Assembly (NCBI GenBank): GCA_021787335.1
Contig: JAJYMC010000019.1
Location: forward strand, 6,894-70,893
Length of the DNA: 64,000 bases
Source of the DNA: Bacillota bacterium
Lineage (GTDB): Bacteria; Bacillota; Sulfobacillia; JAJYWN01; JAJZPE01
Direction of reading: 5' to 3'
Both the position numbers and the translations under genes were made by a program. Below the pieces are notes generated by a model. The model was not told where the DNA came from. It ran no database searches and worked only from the letters and a program-made list of their open reading frames with translations. This document shows, one piece after another, positions 58,191 to 64,000 of the stretch (position 1 is the stretch's first letter; every line of letters starts with the position of its first letter).

Positions 58191-59828
58191 GTGTTGAGGG
58201 TGAGCCGATCGCGCCATGCCTGCGGTGCCGTCATCGACTTTGTCGCCGTTTCGGCTCTGGTCACCGTCCTGGTCCTTTCGACCCTCGGGGGCTGTTCCCT
58301 GCTGGGCTGGGGCAAGCCCGCGCCCGCCCCCACCCCGTCTCCGTCGCCCTCGCCCAATCCCCCACCCACGCCCACGCCGCCGCCGGTGGGCAAGGTCATC
58401 AAAGTCAAGAGCACCTTCCCCCTGACCGCGATGACCGAGGTGCCCCTCAACGCCGGCGTCGTCATCTCCTTTGACGCCCCGGTCGACGCGGCTTCGCTGG
58501 CCAAGGGCGCGGCCTTCGCCCCGGAGACGGCCGGCACCTGGGAGCCATACGGCACCAAGGACCGCATGGTGTTCAAGGCCGGCCCTTCCTGGCAGCCCCT
58601 GACCACCTACACGCTAACCCTGACCTCCGTCCGCGGCGAGGACGGGAGCGCCCTGGCCGAGCCGTTCAAGCTGACCTTCCGCACCGGGTCCGGCCTGGCC
58701 GGTTACCCTTCCGCGTTGTCGGCGCTCCCCGCTCCAGCCTGGTCGCCCGATGGCAAGCACGTGGCCTCCCTGGCCCCGCCCGACCCCGACGTGAGCGGCG
58801 GCGCCGGACCGGCGAGCTACGCCATCGAGAGTTACGCCCTCAACCTCGTCACCCTCGGGAAGCGCGAAGTGACCCGCCTCACCAACTCGGCCGACCGTTG
58901 GCAGTCGCCGGCCTTCATGTCCGCCGGGCGGACCGTGGTCTACGCGTCGGCGGTCGCGCCCGCGTCAGGGGGCAAGTACAACCCGGACGAGGTCTGGGCC
59001 GTGCAGGCCCTCAGCGAGGCCGGCGCGCCCGTCACCCAGCCTGTCCCCAAGGCTCTGGTGCACGCGGCGGACTTCCGCAACCCGTCGTGGCTGGCCGCCT
59101 ACCAGAGCCCGGACGGCCGCCTCCTGGCCGTGGTCGGGAACTACGGCGGGATCGACGCCCACTCCGACGTGATCCAGAACCTCTTCATCGCCGACGCGAC
59201 CGGCAAGCGGCTGCGCGACGTCGGCTCGACCGGCGGCACCCAGCACTTCCTGGGCTGGGTCGGCTCCGGCCGCTTCCTCTTCCTCGAGACCTACGACCAG
59301 AAGAACAACGGCCACTACTTCGCCTATGACCTGCGCGAGGCCGACGCGGCCACCGGCCAGACGCACACCCTGCTGACCGGAGGCCCGGTGGTCGGCTTCG
59401 CGGGCGGCGGGGTCAGCGCCGACGGCTCGCTCATCGCCGTGACGACCTGGAAAGCCTACGACACCGGCAACAGCGTCGCCCACATGCCGACCGATCTGGT
59501 GATCATCCGGAAGGACGCCAAGGCCGCCGGCGGTTACAGCGTCAAGAAGGTCGAGCTGCCCGGCGCGGCGGCCTGGGCCGCGCCGTCGCCGGATGGCCGC
59601 CAGGTCGCCTTCGCCTCCGATGACCGAGGCCATTGGGACCTCTGGCTCCTCGACGTCGCGACCATGGCCGCCTCCCGCCTGACCTCCGGGTCCGATGATG
59701 CGGTCACGCCGGCCTGGTCGCCGGATGGGAAACTCATCGCTTTCGTCCAGAGAATCAAGGACGGGGCGGACCTGAAGCTCGTCCGCCCCGACACGAAGGA
59801 AGTCCTCGATTACTGGCAGGCCCGTTGA
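58191..59828 (+). CDS. Lipoprotein with Ig-like domain and TolB-type beta-propeller
   Basis: 545 residues from GTG at 58191, about 8 bp after GAGAGGTGG. The signal peptide ends in a lipobox (LSTLGGC), followed by a Pro/Ser/Thr linker. Next is a Big_5-type Ig-like domain (FPLTAMTEVPLNAGVVISFDAPVD), then WD40-like PD40 repeats (APAWSPDGKHVASL, APSPDGRQVAFASDD, TPAWSPDGKLIAFVQ) forming a beta-propeller. Likely an extracellular binding protein; no catalytic motif is visible. It is convergent with argD, 33 bp away, without a clear terminator between. Confidence 0.82.
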   Translation: MLRVSRSRHACGAVIDFVAVSALVTVLVLSTLGGCSLLGWGKPAPAPTPSPSPSPNPPPTPTPPPVGKVIKVKSTFPLTAMTEVPLNAGVVISFDAPVDAASLAKGAAFAPETAGTWEPYGTKDRMVFKAGPSWQPLTTYTLTLTSVRGEDGSALAEPFKLTFRTGSGLAGYPSALSALPAPAWSPDGKHVASLAPPDPDVSGGAGPASYAIESYALNLVTLGKREVTRLTNSADRWQSPAFMSAGRTVVYASAVAPASGGKYNPDEVWAVQALSEAGAPVTQPVPKALVHAADFRNPSWLAAYQSPDGRLLAVVGNYGGIDAHSDVIQNLFIADATGKRLRDVGSTGGTQHFLGWVGSGRFLFLETYDQKNNGHYFAYDLREADAATGQTHTLLTGGPVVGFAGGGVSADGSLIAVTTWKAYDTGNSVAHMPTDLVIIRKDAKAAGGYSVKKVELPGAAAWAAPSPDGRQVAFASDDRGHWDLWLLDVATMAASRLTSGSDDAVTPAWSPDGKLIAFVQRIKDGADLKLVRPDTKEVLDYWQAR

Positions 59829-59861
59829 GACCGCCGGCGGCCTACCAGAGGCCCGCCGCGC

Positions 59862-61166
59862 CTATTGCCCAGCCAGCTGCGCCCGGCCCACCGCGGCCCG
59901 TAGGACCGACGCCGCCCGGCGCACCTCCGCCCGGCTCACGTTCAGCGGCGGCAGCAGCCGGATCACCGTGTCGGCCGTCCGGTTGACCAGCAGCCCGCCC
60001 TCACGGCACTCGTCGAGGACCCGCTTGGCCAGGTCGACCGAGGCCATGTCGAGGGCCGCCATCAGGCCCTTGCCCCGGGCGGCGCGAACGGCCTTGGGGT
60101 TGGCCGCGGCGATGTCCGCCAGGAGGGCGTTCAACGCCCCGCCCGTCTCCCGCACGCTTGACAGGAACCCCGGCTTGAGAACTTCACGCACCGTCACCGA
60201 GGCCGCCGCGCAGGCGACCGGGTTGGCTCCGAAGGTGGAGCCGTGATCGCCCGGCCGCAGTGCGGCGGCCACGTTGTCGCTAGCCGAGAAGAAGCCGATG
60301 GGCAGGCCGCCGCCCAGGCCCTTGGCCGCGGTCATGATGTCCGGCTTCACCGCCGTGTCCTGGAACGACCAGAACGAGCCGGTCCGGCCCATACCGGTCT
60401 GGATCTCGTCGATGATGAGGAGGGACCCGTGGCGGTCGCAGAGCGCCCGGGCCGCCCCGAGGAACTCCGCCGACAGCGGCCTGATGCCGCCCTCACCCTG
60501 GATGACCTCGATGATGACCGCGCACGGGGCGTCCCCGGCCGCATCGCCGGCCGCCGCTCCGGCCCCATAGCTGAACGCCTTCTCCAGGGCGGCCACGTCG
60601 TTCAGGGGGACGTGGACGAAGCCCGGCGGGAGCGGCTCGAAGCCTTGCCAGAACTGAGGCTTGCCGGTCGCCGCCAGGGCCGCCATGGTCCGGCCGTGGA
60701 AACCGCCCTCGACGGCGACGATGCGGCGGCCCTTCTTCCCGTTCGTCGCGGCGTATTTACGGGCCAGCTTGATGGCCCCTTCGACGGCCTCGGTCCCGCT
60801 GTTGCAGAAGAAGACCGGGCCCGGCAGGCCGGTCTCGGCCAGTAGCTCGGCCAACTCGACGTAGGGTAGCGTGTAGAAGAGGTTCGAGGCGTGGATGAGC
60901 GTCTTGGCCTGCTTCGCGATGGCCGCGCTGACCGCCGGATGGCAGTGCCCGAGGACGTTGACGGCGATGCCGCCGATGAAGTCCAGGTACGACCGTCCGT
61001 CCGTGTCCCAGACCCGCGTCCCCCGGCCCCGTACCAGGGCCAGCGGATAGCGGCCGTACGTGCCGATGACGTGCTCCTGGTCCGCCTGGCGGATGGCCTC
61101 GAAGGTCACCGCCGGGGCCGTCGCCGAACCGTTCGCCTGCGGGACGGCCGTCTCCTTGATCGCCAT
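59862..61166 (-). CDS. argD: Acetylornithine aminotransferase
   Basis: 434 residues. Class III PLP aminotransferase: YLDFIGGIAVNVLGHCHP, NSGTEAVEGAIKLARKY, GGFHGRT, IIDEIQTGMGRTG, and the PLP lysine in TAAKGLGGGLPIG. It converts N-acetylglutamate semialdehyde to N-acetylornithine. ATG behind GAGGAGCGAG. Last gene of the arg operon here, 67 bp after argB. A Gly/Ala insert (YGAGAAAGDAAGDAP) near residue 205 is unusual. Confidence 0.92.
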   Translation of the reverse strand: MAIKETAVPQANGSATAPAVTFEAIRQADQEHVIGTYGRYPLALVRGRGTRVWDTDGRSYLDFIGGIAVNVLGHCHPAVSAAIAKQAKTLIHASNLFYTLPYVELAELLAETGLPGPVFFCNSGTEAVEGAIKLARKYAATNGKKGRRIVAVEGGFHGRTMAALAATGKPQFWQGFEPLPPGFVHVPLNDVAALEKAFSYGAGAAAGDAAGDAPCAVIIEVIQGEGGIRPLSAEFLGAARALCDRHGSLLIIDEIQTGMGRTGSFWSFQDTAVKPDIMTAAKGLGGGLPIGFFSASDNVAAALRPGDHGSTFGANPVACAAASVTVREVLKPGFLSSVRETGGALNALLADIAAANPKAVRAARGKGLMAALDMASVDLAKRVLDECREGGLLVNRTADTVIRLLPPLNVSRAEVRRAASVLRAAVGRAQLAGQ

Positions 61167-61233
61167 GACTCGCTCCTCCTCATGTCGTCACAGGAATGTC
61201 AGCCGGGCCGCCGGGGCCCGGTGCTTTATCGCT

Positions 61234-62220
61234 CTAAAGCGTGATGAGCGTCCCGGCCACTTCGCCGCCGATGACCCCAGCCAGGCGCGGGGGCGCCGAG
61301 CCGCCGTTCACCGCGCCGGCACCCGCCGCGCCGTCCCCCGGCCCGCTCATGATCCTGGCCGCGGCCGCGCCACCCCGCAGGGCCAGCAGGCACGCCTCGA
61401 CCTTGGGGACCATCCCGCCGCCGACCCGGCCCCGGGCGATGAGCGCGTCCACCTCGGCCCGCGTGGCCGTGGCCAGCAGGCTCGCCGGGTCCGCCGGGTC
61501 GAGCAGGAGGCCCGGGACGTCCGACAGGAGGACGAAGCAGTCCGCGTGAAGGGCGGCGGCCAGGGCCCCGGCCATCGTGTCGGCGTTGATGTTATAGGGG
61601 AGCCCGGTCCGGTCGGCGGCCACCGGGGCCACCACCGGCACGTAGCCGCCTTCGAGCAGGGTCAGGAGCAGGCTCGGGTCGACCTCAGCCACCTCGCCCA
61701 CCTGGCCCAGGTCGACCGGCCGTCCGGCCGCGTCGCGGTCGAGCCGCTTCTCGGCCACCGCCAGCGCGGCGTCCTGCCCGCAGAGGCCGACAGCCCGCAG
61801 CCCGGCCGCGTTGAGGCCGCGGACGATGGCCCGGTTGACCCGCCCGACCAGCGCCATCTGGACGATGTCCATGCTCTCGGGGTCGGTGACCCGTCGCCCG
61901 TTGACGAAGACGGGCTCCTTGCCGAGGGCCCGCATCATCTCGGAGATCTCGCGGCCGCCCCCGTGGACGACGACCGTCGCCAGGCCAAGGGCGCCAAGCC
62001 CCCGCAGGTCCTCGGCGAACTCGGCCACCGCCGCCTCGAAGCCGGCGGACCCGGCCGGCGGCAGGGCCGCCCCGCCGTACTTGACGACGACCAGGCCGCG
62101 CCGGGCCGCGGCCGGCGAAAAGGCCGCGGCCGGCGAGGGCGCCCGCCCAGCCCGCTCAGGCCCCGAGGTAGCGGATGACGGCGATCTCTTCGCAGTTCTG
62201 GAAGCGGTCACAGTAGACAC
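61234..62220 (-). CDS. argB: Acetylglutamate kinase
   Basis: 328 residues. VVKYGGAAL at about residue 46, VVHGGGREIS, and INADTMAGALA are the ArgB motifs. The 40-residue N-terminal tail is Ser/Ala/Pro-rich. No ATG, GTG or TTG lies between that tail and the kinase core, so the start must be GTG 62220 or 62211, inside argA (55-65 bp overlap). It phosphorylates N-acetylglutamate. An Ala/Gly-rich insert sits near the C-terminus (GPGDGAAGAGAVNGG). Confidence 0.9.
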   Translation of the reverse strand: MSTVTASRTAKRSPSSATSGPERAGRAPSPAAAFSPAAARRGLVVVKYGGAALPPAGSAGFEAAVAEFAEDLRGLGALGLATVVVHGGGREISEMMRALGKEPVFVNGRRVTDPESMDIVQMALVGRVNRAIVRGLNAAGLRAVGLCGQDAALAVAEKRLDRDAAGRPVDLGQVGEVAEVDPSLLLTLLEGGYVPVVAPVAADRTGLPYNINADTMAGALAAALHADCFVLLSDVPGLLLDPADPASLLATATRAEVDALIARGRVGGGMVPKVEACLLALRGGAAAARIMSGPGDGAAGAGAVNGGSAPPRLAGVIGGEVAGTLITL

Positions 62221-62695
62221 ATTCCTTCCACACCTTCTGAGGGAGTTCGTCCTTCTCGATGACGTTGAACCCGCAGGCGGCGAAGAACTCTTGCTGGTAG
62301 GTCAGGGCGAAGATGCGGACCAGCCCCATCTGACGGGCCTCATCCAACATGTACTCGACCATCCGCCGGCCGATGCCCTGGCCCCGGAAATCGTCGGCCA
62401 CGGCCAGGGACCGGACCTCGGCCAGGTCGTTCCACATCACGTGCAACCCGCCGACGGCCACGACCCGGCCGCCCACGTCGGCGATGACGAGGTCCCGGAT
62501 GGTCTCATAGAGGAGGGTCAGGGGGCGCTTGAGCATCAGCCCCTGCCGGGCGTAAGCGTCGATGATGGCGTGGGCCCGCGGGATGTCGCTCACGTGGGCC
62601 TTGCGGATGGTCAGGCCCTCCGCCTCCGCCGCTACTTTCGTCTCCTGAAGCCCGCCCCCCGCCGTCCGCTCTTTGGTCGTATGAAGTACCTTCAT
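62156..62695 (-). CDS. argA: N-acetylglutamate synthase, short GNAT type
   Basis: 179 residues. A GNAT fold without the amino-acid-kinase domain of classical ArgA: LTIRKAHVSDIPRAHAII, EVRSLAVADDFRGQGIGRRMVEYML (acetyl-CoA loop), and FFAACGFNVIEKDELPQKVW. This short form is known from Gram-positives and makes N-acetylglutamate from glutamate. Its presence explains the lack of argJ between argC and argB. ATG overlaps the argC stop by 4 bp. The C-terminus has a Cys motif (CVYCDRFQNC). Confidence 0.88.
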   Translation of the reverse strand: MKVLHTTKERTAGGGLQETKVAAEAEGLTIRKAHVSDIPRAHAIIDAYARQGLMLKRPLTLLYETIRDLVIADVGGRVVAVGGLHVMWNDLAEVRSLAVADDFRGQGIGRRMVEYMLDEARQMGLVRIFALTYQQEFFAACGFNVIEKDELPQKVWKECVYCDRFQNCEEIAVIRYLGA

Positions 62696-63750
62696 GGGTA
62701 TACCGGCGCGAGGTCCAGACCCGTCCGCTCGTCGAGGCCGAGCATGAGGTTCATGTTCTGGACGGCCTGGCCGGCCGCTCCTTTCACCAGATTGTCGATG
62801 ACCGAGACCACCAGCACGCGCCCGGTGCGCTCGTCGACCCGCGGGGCGAGGTCGCAGTAGTTGGAGCCGAGGACCTCCTTGGTCTGCGGGAGGCCCGCCG
62901 TCCTGACCCGCACGAACGGCTTGCCGTGGTAATGCTCGGTGAAGAGGGCGATCACCTCGGCCGTGGTCGCCGGGCGCCGCAGCGTGAAATAGGCCGTCGT
63001 CAGGATGCCGCGGGTCATCGGGACGAGGTGCGGGGTGAAGCTGACGAGGATGTCCTCGCCGGCCAGGTCGCTCAGGGTCTGCTCGATCTCCGGCGTGTGC
63101 CGGTGCTCACCGGCGACGCTGTAGGCCTTCAGGTTCTCGTTGACCTCGCCGAAGTGGACCCCCAGGCCCGGGGAGCGACCGGCCCCGGAGACGCCCGACT
63201 TGGAGTCGAAGATGATCCCGCGGGTCTCGACGAGGCCCGAGCTGAGCAGCGGGGCCGCGGCCAAGGCGCAGGAGGTCGGGTAGCAGCCCGGGTTGGCGAC
63301 CAGCGAGGCCGCCGCCACACCCTCGCCGTACAGTTCGGGCAGGCCATAGACGGCGCCGGCCAGGGCGTCGACCGCCGTGTGCTCGACCTTGTACCATCTG
63401 GTGTAGACCGCGGCCGACCGCAGGCGGAAGTCGGCGCCGAGGTCGACGACCTTCTTCCCCGCGGCCAGCAGGGCCGGGGCGAGCTTCATCGCCGCCCCGT
63501 GCGGGAGGGCCATGAAGACGACGTCGCAGCGGTCGGCCAACCATTCGGCCTCGGTCGGCCCGGCGACGAGTCCGCCCGCCAACCCCTCGCTCGAGTACAG
63601 GCCGGTCGTGTGCGGGAAGACCTCGCTGAGCGGTTTGCCCTGATTGCTCTCGGCGGTCACCGCGGCCACCCGCGCCGCCGGATGTCCCCTGAGTAGCCGG
63701 AGCAGCTCTATACCAACGTATCCAGTCGCGCCGGCCACGCCGACTCGCAC
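62692..63750 (-). CDS. argC: N-acetyl-gamma-glutamyl-phosphate reductase
   Basis: 352 residues from GTG 63750 (TTG 63753 is equally possible), behind GGGGGAGGGG. NADP site VGVAGATGYVGIELLRLL; catalytic Cys in VANPGCYPTSCALA; GEHRHTPEIEQ near 215. It reduces acetylglutamyl phosphate to the semialdehyde. First gene of argC-argA-argB-argD, with a consensus-like promoter overlapped by tandem ARG boxes. Confidence 0.94.
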   Translation of the reverse strand: MRVGVAGATGYVGIELLRLLRGHPAARVAAVTAESNQGKPLSEVFPHTTGLYSSEGLAGGLVAGPTEAEWLADRCDVVFMALPHGAAMKLAPALLAAGKKVVDLGADFRLRSAAVYTRWYKVEHTAVDALAGAVYGLPELYGEGVAAASLVANPGCYPTSCALAAAPLLSSGLVETRGIIFDSKSGVSGAGRSPGLGVHFGEVNENLKAYSVAGEHRHTPEIEQTLSDLAGEDILVSFTPHLVPMTRGILTTAYFTLRRPATTAEVIALFTEHYHGKPFVRVRTAGLPQTKEVLGSNYCDLAPRVDERTGRVLVVSVIDNLVKGAAGQAVQNMNLMLGLDERTGLDLAPVYP

Positions 63751-63836
63751 CAACGGGCTTCCCCTCCCCCTGGACCTCTGGCCGCGCCCAGCTAAATCCA
63801 CGTCCGACCGGCTGCGGTGTTCCGGATAATAAGAGG

Positions 63837-63865
63837 ATTATAGCCCCTGCCGCATAAATATGCAA
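63837..63865 (-). promoter_or_regulatory. Sigma-A promoter of the arg operon
   Basis: Minus strand TTGCAT (63860-63865) and perfect TATAAT (63837-63842) are 17 bp apart. Confidence 0.75.
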
Positions 63866-63884
63866 TCCCCTGAATGTATTTCCC
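63851..63884 (-). promoter_or_regulatory. Tandem ARG boxes (ArgR/AhrC operator)
   Basis: Box 1, TGCATATTTATGCG (63851-63864), fits TGNATWWWWATNCA with one mismatch and covers the -35. Box 2, GGGAAATACATTCA (63871-63884), keeps one full half-site. The 20-bp centre spacing is that of paired ARG boxes bound by an ArgR hexamer, so arginine repression is expected. Confidence 0.6.
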
Positions 63885-63886
63885 GG

Positions 63887-64000
63887 CCCGGTTTCGGCCA
63901 AGAAATAATTTACCATGCTGGGGGCGCCAATGCCGGGAACCTTTTGAGCGACTCCAGCGACTAATAGACTAGGACGCGGACAAGACTCTCTGAACGCAAG
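63887..64000. other. No gene seen at the right edge
   Basis: 114 bp upstream of the arg operon promoter without a convincing reading frame or structured element. Confidence 0.5.

Overview
The window looks like a chromosomal stretch of an uncultured, GC-rich, anaerobic Gram-positive (Bacillota, Clostridia-like) bacterium. The evidence is MurT/GatD (lipid II amidation), CwlD-like and SpoIIE-like proteins, a cysteine-rich coat-like protein, good GGAGG ribosome sites with many GTG/TTG starts, sigma-A type promoters and Rex-, Fur-, ArgR- and CsoR-type operators. The taxon is inferred; no rRNA is present.

Layout. 1-340: 3' end of an IS200/IS605-type element (TnpB tail plus hairpin right end). 0.8-5.6 kb (minus): VWA/AAA+ pair, a short CDF-type transporter and a membrane protein. 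5.7-11.3 kb: FTR1 iron permease behind a Fur-like box, enoyl-CoA hydratase, MFS exporter with a QueG-like Fe-S protein, CGNR regulator and GNAT. 11.4-19.1 kb (minus): secF, secD, an HD / P-loop / PP2C-like cluster, selB and selA. 19.2-26.0 kb: envelope and spore-type genes (amidase, CAP protein, coat-like protein, HtrA-like protease) and a DRG-type GTPase with a structured leader. 26.25-37.36 kb (plus): one long operon for a group 3b-like NAD(P)-linked [NiFe] hydrogenase (hyhBGSL), its maturation protease and hypABFCDE, behind a strong promoter with two Rex-like boxes and ending in a strong terminator. tRNA-Sec abuts that terminator on the opposite strand. 37.6-43.8 kb (minus): thioredoxin system with a CsoR-family repressor, then gatD, murT and a polysaccharide deacetylase. 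44-50.5 kb: two tandem acyl-CoA ligases and a polar amino-acid ABC transporter. 50.5-53.2 kb: an unknown gene and a decayed IS200/IS605 element that truncates terC. 53.3-59.8 kb: hypothetical, TrmB regulator, CocE-type hydrolase, FtcD and a lipoprotein. 59.8-63.9 kb (minus): argC-argA-argB-argD behind tandem ARG boxes.

How it works together. selA, selB and tRNA-Sec show selenocysteine capacity, although selD is not in the window. The hydrogenase operon is self-contained for nickel-site assembly and probably responds to the NADH/NAD+ ratio. The most unusual points are three: the CwlD-like amidase beside selA has an in-frame TGA followed by 72 coding-like codons, a SECIS-like hairpin and only then the terminator; the hydrogenase beta subunit is split by an in-frame TAG; and two related TnpB-type elements carry matching right ends with structured, omega-RNA-like tails.
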